From Lacrimispora celerecrescens (GTDB lineage Bacteria > Bacillota > Clostridia > Lachnospirales > Lachnospiraceae): 52,935 nucleotides of DNA. Numbering within the stretch: the first letter of the stretch is position 1; the number at the start of each line of letters is the position of its first letter. A program made the translations under genes and the position numbers. The stretch spans positions 144-53,078 of the forward strand of contig NZ_JPME01000027.1 of NCBI RefSeq assembly GCF_000732605.1, given 5' to 3'. Below are positions 19,057 to 27,462 of this stretch, piece by piece. The notes below the pieces were generated by a model. It was given only the letters and a program-made list of their open reading frames with translations. It made no database searches and was not told where the DNA came from.

Positions 19057-20583
19057 TCAGCCGCACTGCTTAAACAATGACACCACCGCCTCAAAGGATT
19101 GTATGCTGTATTCATAAGCCACAATTTTATCTACCCCATCACCGACCTCATCCAGATCATATGGATTTCGAAATGCCGCCATAGCCATCGGTATCTTTAA
19201 CTTTTCCAGTTCTTTTGCAAGAATACTCTGACCACGGTTTAAATGTCCATTGTAAGTGCCAAGTACAAGGTTGGTATACCCCTTATCCTTTATCTTTTCC
19301 AGTATTTCGTTTATTTCCTTTGAATCCGGATCTATGGAAAAAGAATACGAAGCTCCTCCAAACCTTTCCTGCATATATGCAGCAAACAGCAGATCCTCCA
19401 TCACACGGCTGGAGGCCAAAGTGGAACGATAGGCAAAACAGCTTAAAAATACAGGATTTTCACCCAGCAGATGGCAATATCCCATTTCCCGGTTCGTAAA
19501 CCTTATGCTGTCGCGAAACAGTAATTTTATGAACTCTCCCGGTTCCTTAAGGGATTTCTTTCCCGTGGCTGTATTGGGTGCTGCATATCTTCTTTTGTAT
19601 GCGAGGATCCGTTCCACTGCATCGTCTATCCTGGAAATGGGAATCTCGCCGGATTCCACTGCCCTCTCTATTTCCCTGACCGCTTCCGCTGCAAGGCCTG
19701 CAGTATGAGAAATGAATACCAGATCCACGCCTGCCTTAATGGCCTTTTTAGCTCCGGAAGCAGTGCCGAAATATTCTTTAATGGCATTCATCTCCAGGCA
19801 ATCGGAAATCACCAGCCCTTTAAATCCCAGCCTGTTTCTTAAGATTCCCTGGATCATGGTTTCAGACATGGTCACCGGTAAATGCTCTTTTTCGATTCTT
19901 GGAAACAAAATGTGGGCAAGAGTTACGGCTGTGGCTCCCTGCCGGAAGGCTTCTATAAACGGAATCAGTTCCTCCTGTTCCAGCTCCTCATAGGGTTTCC
20001 GGATGCTGGGCAGAGAAAGATGAGAATCCACTGCCGTATCGCCATGGCCTGGAAAATGCTTCACCGAACACATGATTCCGGCATCTAAATATCCTTTTAC
20101 CATTGCACAGCCAAATTCGGTCACCACAGCCTTATCCGGTCCAAAGCTTCGCACACCGATCACTGGATTATCCGGATTGTTATTAATATCGAGTACCGGA
20201 GCCAGATTGAAATTGATTCCCAGTTCTCTTAATTCCTGCCCCGTAAGAAGTGCCGCCTCATATGCATGTTCCTTATCTCCGGTCTGTGCAAGAGCCATTG
20301 CTCCCGGTATGCTGACCGATCCTTCCGGAAGTCTTCTTACAACTCCCCCCTCCTGGTCAATGGTGATAAAAGCATATTCTCCGGTTTCTTCTTTTACCAG
20401 CCTTTGAATGGAATCACAAAGTCCCTTCAGCTGGCTCCTGCTTTCTATGTTATGGGAAAACAAGATAACGTTACCAACTTTATACTCTCTTATCAGCCGT
20501 ATCATGTCTTCACTTAATTCCCCGGTTGGAAAACCGGCCACGATCATTTGTCCGATCTTTTGTTTTAAAGTCATTTCCCCCAT
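19057..20583 (-). CDS. nagZ: Beta-N-acetylhexosaminidase, GH3 (NagZ)
   Basis: A 508-residue GH3 enzyme. The NagZ signature is clear: ITIDQEGGVVRRL, then KHFPGHGDTAVDSH, whose His/Asp pair acts as the acid/base peculiar to NagZ-type GH3, and the nucleophile region VISDCLEM. About 170 further residues form a C-terminal domain. NagZ removes GlcNAc from the non-reducing end of wall fragments such as GlcNAc-MurNAc. No signal peptide is seen, unlike the exported Bacillus NagZ, so it should act in the cytoplasm on imported sugars. The frame opens to 20658, overlapping namZ, but AGAGGTGA sits 7-8 bases before the ATG at 20583, which I choose. It is the last gene of the operon, directly after namZ. 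Confidence 0.9.
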   Translation of the reverse strand: MGEMTLKQKIGQMIVAGFPTGELSEDMIRLIREYKVGNVILFSHNIESRSQLKGLCDSIQRLVKEETGEYAFITIDQEGGVVRRLPEGSVSIPGAMALAQTGDKEHAYEAALLTGQELRELGINFNLAPVLDINNNPDNPVIGVRSFGPDKAVVTEFGCAMVKGYLDAGIMCSVKHFPGHGDTAVDSHLSLPSIRKPYEELEQEELIPFIEAFRQGATAVTLAHILFPRIEKEHLPVTMSETMIQGILRNRLGFKGLVISDCLEMNAIKEYFGTASGAKKAIKAGVDLVFISHTAGLAAEAVREIERAVESGEIPISRIDDAVERILAYKRRYAAPNTATGKKSLKEPGEFIKLLFRDSIRFTNREMGYCHLLGENPVFLSCFAYRSTLASSRVMEDLLFAAYMQERFGGASYSFSIDPDSKEINEILEKIKDKGYTNLVLGTYNGHLNRGQSILAKELEKLKIPMAMAAFRNPYDLDEVGDGVDKIVAYEYSIQSFEAVVSLFKQCG

Positions 20584-20599
20584 ACTCCAGTCACCTCTT

Positions 20600-21742
20600 T
20601 CATTCATAAAGATGATAAGCTTTTTTACGCTCTGAAAACGCTTTTGCATCCCTCTCAAATCCGGCCAGCAATTCTTCTTTTGATGATGTTTTCTTTGTCA
20701 TCTGATCTGATCCGAACAAAAGATCTTCCATTCGCCTGGTGCTTCCCTCATAAGGATCCAGAAAAGCAAAGCGGTCTTCGTAAATGGTCTTTATTGCATC
20801 AAGAAGCTCCAGACCGCAGATCGTGGACCGGAAGGCCCGGCTGTCCGTAACATGAATATGGATTCCTTCGCAGGCTTCTCCCTGAAACTTGGAAAAATAG
20901 GGTGTAAAATAAGCCGGAGAAAACAACACACCTGGAAGTCGTTTTTCTGTCATATGCTTTACAAGCTTACCTGCATCTACAAATGGCGCACCGATTGTTT
21001 CAAAAGGTGCCGTAGTTCCCCTTCCTTCCGAAATATTTGTTCCTTCGAAAAGACAGGTTCCCGCATATACCAGGGCAGTCTCATACCTTGGAATTCCCGA
21101 GCTTGGCATCACCCACACATGACCGGTTTCCGGATGCATGGTATGCCTGTTCCAGCCCTCACAGGGAATTACCGTCAGCCTGCAGCCAAGGTTTTTCTCC
21201 TTATTTACCATAAAGGCCAGTTCTCCCACCGTAAGCCCATAGCGCATACACAGAGGATAAGCCCCTACAAAGCTTTCAAATCCTGGCTTTAAGCAGTTGC
21301 CCTCCGCTAAATCCCCCAAAGGATTATAGCGGTCCAATATAATAAGTTCTTTTTCAAACCTTGCGCACTCTTCCAGCGCATAGATCATCGTTGATATAAA
21401 GGTGTAATATCTGACTCCAAGATCCTGAATATCATATACAACGGCATCCACTTTATCTAACATTTCCCCGGTAAGCCTCTTTGACTTTTTCCGGTACAGG
21501 CTATATACCGGCAATCCGGTATCCGTGTCTATGTAGTCTTCAACATCACCGCCTGCGCCCACATTTCCCCTGACTCCGTGCTCCGGTCCAAACAGAGCTG
21601 TCAGCCGATATTTTTTATGAAGTATGTCAATGGTAGAATTTAAATGCCTGTCAACGCCTGAAATTGAAGTGATCAGACCAAGACGTTTCCCGTCAAAGAC
21701 CTTATGCCAGCGCTCCACACAATCGATTCCGTTTTTCACCAT
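20600..21742 (-). CDS. namZ: Exo-beta-N-acetylmuramidase NamZ (DUF1343)
   Basis: A 380-residue DUF1343 protein. Family marks are LFGPEHGVRG, DVEDYIDTDTGLPVYSLY, VVYDIQDLGVRYYTF, LDRYNPLGD and FEGTNISEGRGTTAPFETIGAPF. The characterised member, NamZ (formerly YbbC) of Bacillus subtilis, cuts MurNAc from the non-reducing end of MurNAc-GlcNAc and is encoded with NagZ. The same pair is here, 16 bp apart. No signal peptide precedes the domain, so both enzymes should be cytoplasmic, unlike in Bacillus. AGAGGG lies before the ATG. Together with NagZ it can degrade alternating MurNAc-GlcNAc oligomers to single sugars. Confidence 0.88.
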   Translation of the reverse strand: MVKNGIDCVERWHKVFDGKRLGLITSISGVDRHLNSTIDILHKKYRLTALFGPEHGVRGNVGAGGDVEDYIDTDTGLPVYSLYRKKSKRLTGEMLDKVDAVVYDIQDLGVRYYTFISTMIYALEECARFEKELIILDRYNPLGDLAEGNCLKPGFESFVGAYPLCMRYGLTVGELAFMVNKEKNLGCRLTVIPCEGWNRHTMHPETGHVWVMPSSGIPRYETALVYAGTCLFEGTNISEGRGTTAPFETIGAPFVDAGKLVKHMTEKRLPGVLFSPAYFTPYFSKFQGEACEGIHIHVTDSRAFRSTICGLELLDAIKTIYEDRFAFLDPYEGSTRRMEDLLFGSDQMTKKTSSKEELLAGFERDAKAFSERKKAYHLYE

Positions 21743-21753
21743 ATTGACCCTCT

Positions 21754-22470
21754 TTATAATTCTGATAAGATAACCTTTTTTTGTTCCTGATCCACATCAA
21801 AAGCCTCTGCGTACCCGGTTCTTGCCAGACAGCCGTTTACCCTCATAAGATGCTTATAATATTCTTTATAAGGAAACGATGGACTGTGCACGGCAAACCA
21901 ATGGGTGTCAATGGCCTTTTTCCATAGTTCAAATCCTTCTTTTGATACTTCCAGATAAATATATTTTTCAAAACCAGCGGAATCTTCCCAGTTTTCCGCA
22001 TAGTAGGGTCCTTTTGCAAAATGAGCGCTGTTTTCTCTTTGAAGTCCGGAAAGTCCTGCGAAAAACTGAGCATCCTTAACGATCCTGTGGGTTGTTTCAT
22101 GATCTTTGTGCATGCTGTTCTTCCAATGGGTCAGCAGTGCAGCAGGCCGGTATTGCCGGATCGTATCACAGAGCCGAAGCCTTACCTCCTCATTGTCCGG
22201 CAATTCTCCATCTGTGTAAGGGAATACCACTGCCTCTCCCCCAAGCATTCCTGCAAAGGTAACGGCTTCCTTTTCTTTTTGTATCCTGTATTCTTCCACA
22301 GACCGATCAGGCGGATTCCCTCTTTCTCCACCGGTCAATGCTACGGTAACGATCCGGTAACCCTTAAGTGCCATAGTAGCCAGATATCCGCCGCTTGTCA
22401 GCTCTGCATCTCCCACATGGCCTCCTATGGCCATGATGCATTTTCTTTCCTCATTCATCCGTCTTTCCAT
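21754..22470 (-). CDS. PIG-L/LmbE-type deacetylase with altered active-site motif
   Basis: A 238-residue PIG-L family protein. This family removes acetyl groups from GlcNAc-type sugars with zinc (GlcNAc-PI deacetylase, MshB, BshB). The usual N-terminal motif AHPDDxE reads GHVGDAE at residues 17-23 here. The two zinc ligands His and second Asp are kept, but the position of the catalytic-base Asp is Gly. The later motif MHKDHETTH supplies the third ligand. The C-terminal part is family-typical (THWFAVHSPSFPY). It overlaps the upstream GNAT gene by 16 bp and precedes namZ by 11 bp, so it acts in the same sugar pathway. Either another residue serves as base or the reaction differs. Family sure, chemistry uncertain. 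Confidence 0.85.
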   Translation of the reverse strand: MERRMNEERKCIMAIGGHVGDAELTSGGYLATMALKGYRIVTVALTGGERGNPPDRSVEEYRIQKEKEAVTFAGMLGGEAVVFPYTDGELPDNEEVRLRLCDTIRQYRPAALLTHWKNSMHKDHETTHRIVKDAQFFAGLSGLQRENSAHFAKGPYYAENWEDSAGFEKYIYLEVSKEGFELWKKAIDTHWFAVHSPSFPYKEYYKHLMRVNGCLARTGYAEAFDVDQEQKKVILSEL

Positions 22471-23435
22471 TCCTTCCTCATGTCCGCCCAGGTCCTCACG
22501 ATCCGGAAACCTGCTGCTTCATAAATATTTCTTGCCGGATTATTTTCTCCTGTAAAAAGGCTCATAAAATCTGCACCCTTTTCCTTCAGACTTATGCATA
22601 ACCTGCAAAACAGGATGGTTGATATCCTTTTCCCCCGGTAATCGGGATCCACACCAATACCACAAAAATATCCCCTTCCGCTCTTTTCTACATCAAGCGG
22701 ACCTGTAAAACCGATCACTTTGCCATTGTATGCTGCGATCAGAATGGGGCGGCTGTTTTCTCCCTTTGCCGTCTCCCCGAGAATTTCTCTTTCCCACAAA
22801 GGATTTTGAAACTTATGTATCATTTCTTCCATGCCGTAATGCCTGTCAGAATAATAAATTTCTATCGTAATATTCTCTTTTTCCAACCCCTCTTTGATGT
22901 CTGCCGCAAAATCAGGCTCAGAATAATCATGAAGGTCTAAATAATAGCTGTTCTGCATGGCATAATCCCGGTACCTGCAGTTTTTGAAGAAAAGGTAGGC
23001 ATTGCTTCCCACGTCAACTCCCGGAGCATTGGGATGATCCGCCGTCTTTTTCCCTGGAATCAACCAGGGAATGGTCATGGGATTAAAGAAGACGATTTCT
23101 ATCCTTGAAACTCCGCTTTCCTTCCGTAGTCTGTCTTCCAGACAGGCAAGCATTGCTTTTCCGATTCCCTGTCCCTGCATTTCCTTTTTCACAACAATCA
23201 TGGAAAGGTAGGCTCTGCTCTCTCCGCTTAAAAAGCAGCCTGACGCAAATCCCCAGCCATGTTCCTCCAGAATGGTGATTTTGTGTACCTCATCTGCCTG
23301 ATTTTCCATAAAAAACCTGCAAAAGTCATTCTGGTTTCCAAAGGGCCGGAATAATACCTCTTTTGCCCGAATCGCATCTTCAAACAATTCATAGGCGATT
23401 CCTGCATTCTCTCTGTTCAGATCAAAAAACATCAT
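22455..23435 (-). CDS. Tandem-domain GNAT acetyltransferase
   Basis: A 326-residue protein with two GNAT domains in a row. The first half has an intact acetyl-CoA loop (VVKKEMQGQGIGKAML). The second has VDPDYRGKRISTILF, where the R-x-x-G-x-G pattern is worn (R-G-K-R-I-S), followed by NPARNIYEAAGFRIV. The first domain is therefore probably the catalytic one, or the two differ in role. The frame opens with GTG at 23444, but the ATG at 23435 has AGGAG 8 bases upstream and is preferred. It sits between GH4 and the PIG-L deacetylase in the amino-sugar operon. A deacetylase next to an acetyltransferase suggests swapping of an N-acyl group on an amino sugar, which is my inference. Confidence 0.8.
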   Translation of the reverse strand: MMFFDLNRENAGIAYELFEDAIRAKEVLFRPFGNQNDFCRFFMENQADEVHKITILEEHGWGFASGCFLSGESRAYLSMIVVKKEMQGQGIGKAMLACLEDRLRKESGVSRIEIVFFNPMTIPWLIPGKKTADHPNAPGVDVGSNAYLFFKNCRYRDYAMQNSYYLDLHDYSEPDFAADIKEGLEKENITIEIYYSDRHYGMEEMIHKFQNPLWEREILGETAKGENSRPILIAAYNGKVIGFTGPLDVEKSGRGYFCGIGVDPDYRGKRISTILFCRLCISLKEKGADFMSLFTGENNPARNIYEAAGFRIVRTWADMRKEWKDG

Positions 23436-23440
23436 CCAAA

Positions 23441-24757
23441 TCACTCCTTATGACTGAAAAACTGAGGCAGATACTCTTTATGTGCTTCCAGCAGCTCGTT
23501 AAGAACGGCCTTTGCTTCTTTCTGGGATCCCACCAGGGGATTGATCATAAGGGCCAGAAGGGCCTTCTGCGGGCTTCCGGTTATGGCCGCCCTGCACCCG
23601 GCTATTTCAAATGATTTGATCTGCTGCAAAAGACCGTTTACCGTCCATGGCAGTTCCACACCGTTTACCGGAACCGGTCCATCCTTTGTGATCCTGCAGC
23701 TGACTTCCACGATCTCATGATTCCTGAAATTTTTTATGGCACCTCTGTTAACGGTGTTTACCACCTGAATATCACCCTTGTCATTATAAATGGAATTAAT
23801 CAGATTACATGCAGAATCACTGTAATAAGCACCGCCCCGTTGGGAAAGCAACTCCGGTTTTTCATCCAATCCGGAGTCCTGGTATAGCTCAAACAGCTTT
23901 TTTTCCACCTGTTCCACAAGCTCAGCTCTTGTCTCATGTTTTTCATACTTTTCCAGGGCTTCTTCCAGATATTCTTTCGCCATATAATAATATCTGTGAT
24001 AGGAGCATGGCAGCACTCCAAGCTCTTTTACAAAATCTTTGTCCCAGCTGACTGCCTTAATATTCTTTACAACGCCGCCTTCTCCCCAATGGCTGACCAC
24101 GTCTTCCGTTATGTCTTTTCCATCTGTTTCCACTCTGGTTACGTAAACCATATGATTCAGACCGCCCATGGTGACGTTCACCTCTTCCATAGGCCTTCCA
24201 AGCTGATCTGCCACCGCTTTGTGCATGCCGTAAGGGACGTTGCACAGTCCGATGAACTTCCTAAAACCGCTGTAGCGGTTCACTCCCTCCATGACCATAC
24301 CCACCGGATTTGTAAAGTTGATCAGCCATGCTTTGGGGCACAGTTCCTCCATATCTTTACAGATATCCAAAATAACCGGTATGGTTCTCATTCCCTTGAA
24401 CAGACCGCCCGCACCATTGGTTTCCTGGCCCAGAAGTCCATGCTTTAAGGGGATCCTTTCGTCTTTCACTCTTGCCTGCAGCTGTCCCACCCGCAGCTGG
24501 GTTATGACAAAATCAGCTCCGGAAAGAGCCTCTCTCCGGTCCAGGGTTGTATGGATTTTCATTGGAACTCCTGCTTTTTTTACCATACGTTTTGCAAATT
24601 CAGATACAATCTGTAATTTTTCTTTACCTTCAGGGATATCCACCAGCCATAGCTCCTTCACAGGCAGGGTTTTATACCTTTTTAAAAATCCATCCACCAG
24701 CTCCGGTGTGTAACTGGACCCTCCTCCGATTGCCACGATTTTCACACCTTTTTTCAT
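23441..24757 (-). CDS. GH4 family phospho-glycosidase (6-phospho-beta-glucosidase type)
   Basis: A 438-residue GH4 enzyme. It has the NAD-binding loop KIVAIGGGSSYTPEL, INFTNPVG, the metal-site Cys in GLCNVPYG (near 170) and the metal His in GLNHMVYV. In GH4 the CN(V/I)P form goes with 6-phospho-beta-glucosidases, whereas alpha-enzymes have CHS or CHG types. GH4 works by NAD-dependent oxidation at C3 and beta-elimination and needs a 6-phosphorylated sugar. This operon has an ABC importer, not a PTS, so the phosphate must come from one of the two kinases encoded next to it. The ATG at 24757 overlaps the ROK stop by 4 bp (ATGA) and has GGAGG at 9 bases; the frame extends to a TTG at 24763. The substrate, perhaps a phosphorylated amino-sugar disaccharide, is inferred. 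Confidence 0.88.
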   Translation of the reverse strand: MKKGVKIVAIGGGSSYTPELVDGFLKRYKTLPVKELWLVDIPEGKEKLQIVSEFAKRMVKKAGVPMKIHTTLDRREALSGADFVITQLRVGQLQARVKDERIPLKHGLLGQETNGAGGLFKGMRTIPVILDICKDMEELCPKAWLINFTNPVGMVMEGVNRYSGFRKFIGLCNVPYGMHKAVADQLGRPMEEVNVTMGGLNHMVYVTRVETDGKDITEDVVSHWGEGGVVKNIKAVSWDKDFVKELGVLPCSYHRYYYMAKEYLEEALEKYEKHETRAELVEQVEKKLFELYQDSGLDEKPELLSQRGGAYYSDSACNLINSIYNDKGDIQVVNTVNRGAIKNFRNHEIVEVSCRITKDGPVPVNGVELPWTVNGLLQQIKSFEIAGCRAAITGSPQKALLALMINPLVGSQKEAKAVLNELLEAHKEYLPQFFSHKE

Positions 24758-25635
24758 GACCAAACGCCTCCTTCTCCGCTTTGCAGCAATAAATACAGGG
24801 CCCCTATTCTCCCTGCCATATTTCCCTGCTCACTGGCCTCAATGGCCGTAAATGGTTCCAGATGGGGATACAGGGCATATACCGCTTCTTTCATATCCCT
24901 TATAAATATTTTATTTTCACTGATTCCCCCGCCGATCAGCAGTATTTCAGGATCCACCGTGACAGCAAAGTTGCCGATCACCATTGCACCCTTATAAAGC
25001 CATTCCCGGTATACCGGTTCAATGTCCGGCTGGTCCAGATGGTTGAATATAAACGTTCCATCCACCTTCCTGCCAAGGATCTCCGATACCTTTCTCACCA
25101 GAAGAGAGGTCGCCCCTGCTCCTTCTGCAGCCGGGTTGCCGTCCACATCCCGCAGTCCCACTCTGGTAAATCCTACCTCCCCGGATTTAAAGTGGCTGCC
25201 CCGGTGTAATTCCCGGTTTATAATGATGGCACCGCCAATCCCGGTTCCAAAGGTGACCATGCAGATATCCCGGAAATCCCTTCCCGCTCCCCGTACCATT
25301 TCTCCCAGTGCGGCACAATTGCTGTCATTTTCAAGCACAACGGGAATCGGATAGTTCCTGTTTATCTCTTCTTTTAAACAATACGCCCTGAAATTAGCCC
25401 CAACGCTGAAATCCGTATTCTCTCCTGTTACCGGATGGATAAATCCGCCCATGCAGATTGCAACTCCGCTTATCTGATCTGCATAGGTTTTAACGATCCC
25501 CATGAACTGCCGGAGAAACTCGGCCGGCTGTTTTTCCGTAGGAGTGCTTCCTTCATAAAGAACCCGGTATTCGGGATCCATAAGGCTGTATTTTATATAA
25601 GTACCCCCTATATCAATTGCCAGGTATTGTTTCAT
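24754..25635 (-). CDS. ROK family sugar kinase
   Basis: A 293-residue ROK protein without a DNA-binding N-terminus, so a kinase rather than a repressor. The phosphate-binding start AIDIGGTYIKYSLMD, ENDSNCAALGE with the catalytic Asp, and TFGTGIGGAIIINREL are present. The usual ROK zinc motif (CxCGxxGCxE) is missing: the segment after GEVGF reads TRVGLRDVDGNPAAEGAG. Kinases of the BglK type that phosphorylate beta-linked disaccharides also fall in ROK. Given the GH4 gene that overlaps it by 4 bp, phosphorylation of an imported disaccharide or of a free hexosamine is a reasonable guess. The gene overlaps the MurK-like kinase upstream by 23 bp. Confidence 0.85.
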   Translation of the reverse strand: MKQYLAIDIGGTYIKYSLMDPEYRVLYEGSTPTEKQPAEFLRQFMGIVKTYADQISGVAICMGGFIHPVTGENTDFSVGANFRAYCLKEEINRNYPIPVVLENDSNCAALGEMVRGAGRDFRDICMVTFGTGIGGAIIINRELHRGSHFKSGEVGFTRVGLRDVDGNPAAEGAGATSLLVRKVSEILGRKVDGTFIFNHLDQPDIEPVYREWLYKGAMVIGNFAVTVDPEILLIGGGISENKIFIRDMKEAVYALYPHLEPFTAIEASEQGNMAGRIGALYLLLQSGEGGVWS

Positions 25636-26560
25636 ATCCGTTCCTTTCTGCTGTCTCCCGTAATATGATCCTGACGGCTCCCTGGGCTGCTTCCCCCCTC
25701 ATCTTCATGATCTCCAGCTGGGGAAACTTATTTTTCGCCTTTTTACAAAACAGGCGGTATATCTCGTCGTTTTTCATTAATACGCTTCCGCTTACAACTA
25801 AGGGGACTGGAGACTGAAAATGAGTCAGTACAGCTCCCGCAAGCTCCGTAAGTTCCTCCCCGCAATGATCCAAGATCCCGGCGGAAGCCGGATCCTTCTC
25901 CCTGATTCCTTCTTCCAGAAGGGGAGCCAGGGCGGCGATCTCTTTTTTGCTTCTCCCGGGCTGATACAGCCAGGTGATAAGATCCTCCAAAGAATCCATC
26001 TTCAGATAGCGGAATGTTATTTCCTTCAATAAAGTCTGCCCCTGTCTCCCATCCGATGACCTCACCACTGCTTTTAAAATATCCCTTCCGATGGCATAGG
26101 CACTTCCGGCATCATCAATGATATGGCCGTAGCCGCCTGCCCGGAACTTAGCTCCGGACTCATTGATTCCGTAACAAATCGAACCGGTCCCGGCAATGAG
26201 TATGACACCGGCTGGCTCCTTAAGCGCCCCTGCCAGGGCAGTTTCATGGTCTCCCACCAGCCTGATCACTCCCTGCATCCCCTGTTCTTTTAAATACCGG
26301 GTGAGCAAATCCGCGGTATCCCGGTTGCTGATTCCTGCGGCGCCAATGCAGATTCCTCTGCATTCACTCATATTCATACCTGACGCTTCCAGTTCCCTCT
26401 TTAAATCCGTTAATGTGTGTTCTGCCGCTTCCCGGGACTGTCCATTGATATTTAAAGGTCCTAAACGAAAACTTTTCACCAGATCACCATGAAGTCCGGC
26501 TGCCATTACCGTGGTGGCGGTCCCGCCCCCATCCATTCCTATTACAAACGGTCCGTTCAA
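25613..26560 (-). CDS. BadF/BcrA-type amino-sugar kinase, MurK-like
   Basis: A 315-residue ASKHA-fold kinase of the BadF/BadG/BcrA/BcrD group. It shows VIGMDGGGTATTVMAA at the start, GICIGAAGI, the adenosine/phosphate loop LIAGTGSICYGI, and GGYGHIIDDAGSAYAIG. In clostridia this family includes MurK, a kinase for both MurNAc and GlcNAc. The start is TTG at 26560 after GGGGGAAA; no upstream ATG fits. It lies just after the permease genes. With NamZ and NagZ in the same operon, phosphorylation of the released MurNAc and GlcNAc is the most likely role. A MurQ etherase, needed to use MurNAc-6-P, is not in this window. Confidence 0.82.
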   Translation of the reverse strand: MNGPFVIGMDGGGTATTVMAAGLHGDLVKSFRLGPLNINGQSREAAEHTLTDLKRELEASGMNMSECRGICIGAAGISNRDTADLLTRYLKEQGMQGVIRLVGDHETALAGALKEPAGVILIAGTGSICYGINESGAKFRAGGYGHIIDDAGSAYAIGRDILKAVVRSSDGRQGQTLLKEITFRYLKMDSLEDLITWLYQPGRSKKEIAALAPLLEEGIREKDPASAGILDHCGEELTELAGAVLTHFQSPVPLVVSGSVLMKNDEIYRLFCKKAKNKFPQLEIMKMRGEAAQGAVRIILRETAERNGYETIPGN

Positions 26561-26584
26561 TTGATTTCCCCCTTTTTCCTTTTG

Positions 26585-27448
26585 TTATCCCTTTACCGCC
26601 CCCACCGTTACTCCTTCCAGAAAATATTTCTGCAAGGTAAAGAACAGTATAAACATAGGCAATGCCGAAATCGTTGCCCCTGCCATCATGGGCGAAAAAT
26701 AAGTGGTATTAGCAAAACTGAAGTTTTTAAGCCCGACCTGAATGGTCTGCATCTGCTCATTGTTGCATATCAGAAACGGCCAGAAAAAGGTATTCCAGCT
26801 GCCCATAAAGGTCATGATCGCCATAACGGATAAAATTGTTTTAGAAATAGGAATAACTATTTTTATCAGAATCTGAAACTGGTTGCAGCCTTCTGTTCTT
26901 GCCGCTTCCAGAATCGAAGTGGGAAGGGAAGAAAAGAACTGTTTCGCCATAAAAACATTGTAGAAGGTGACCAAAGACGGCACGATCAATGCAGTATAAG
27001 TATCTGTCAGCTTCAGCACATTGGCTACCAATATGTACAATGGTACCTGCGTGACCTGATAGGGCACCATCATCGCAAACAACAGCAGGAAAAATAAGAA
27101 CTTACTTCCCGGAAACCTTACTTTTGCAAATGCATATCCGGCCATTCCGGCAAAAACCACATTGCTTAATGTGACGACGCCCGCAACAATCATGGAATTT
27201 ACGATCCATCGGAATGAGCTTTTGCTGAATCCAAAAAAGAATTTATAGGAATCCAATGTTACATATTTGGGGAACAGAGTATAACTGGCTGCCCCAATCT
27301 CATTTGGCGGTCCAAAAGATGAGATGACCATGTAATAAATCGGAAACAGAGTCAGGACGGCCAAAAATAGCAGGATGGCTGTCATTGCCCCGTTTCTTAA
27401 CACTGATTTATATTTTTGATTGTCCCCATATTGCCTGAATAAACCCAT
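26585..27448 (-). CDS. ABC sugar transporter permease (MalG/CUT1 type)
   Basis: A 287-residue inner-membrane permease with about six membrane segments and the EAA loop that contacts the ATPase (LEAARTEGCNQFQILIKIVIPISK). The C-terminal VGAVKG is the common ending of MalG-type subunits. It pairs with the permease gene 14 bp upstream and the binding lipoprotein before that. No ATPase gene is present in the operon; CUT1 importers of Firmicutes often share one MsmX/UgpC-like ATPase encoded elsewhere. Confidence 0.92.
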   Translation of the reverse strand: MGLFRQYGDNQKYKSVLRNGAMTAILLFLAVLTLFPIYYMVISSFGPPNEIGAASYTLFPKYVTLDSYKFFFGFSKSSFRWIVNSMIVAGVVTLSNVVFAGMAGYAFAKVRFPGSKFLFFLLLFAMMVPYQVTQVPLYILVANVLKLTDTYTALIVPSLVTFYNVFMAKQFFSSLPTSILEAARTEGCNQFQILIKIVIPISKTILSVMAIMTFMGSWNTFFWPFLICNNEQMQTIQVGLKNFSFANTTYFSPMMAGATISALPMFILFFTLQKYFLEGVTVGAVKG

Positions 27449-27462
27449 ACCAGCCCTCCTTC

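Noticed and set aside
18761-19066. 101-codon minus-strand frame between nagZ and add
   Set aside because: It reads through the nagZ terminator and overlaps both neighbours; no family or ribosome site is seen.
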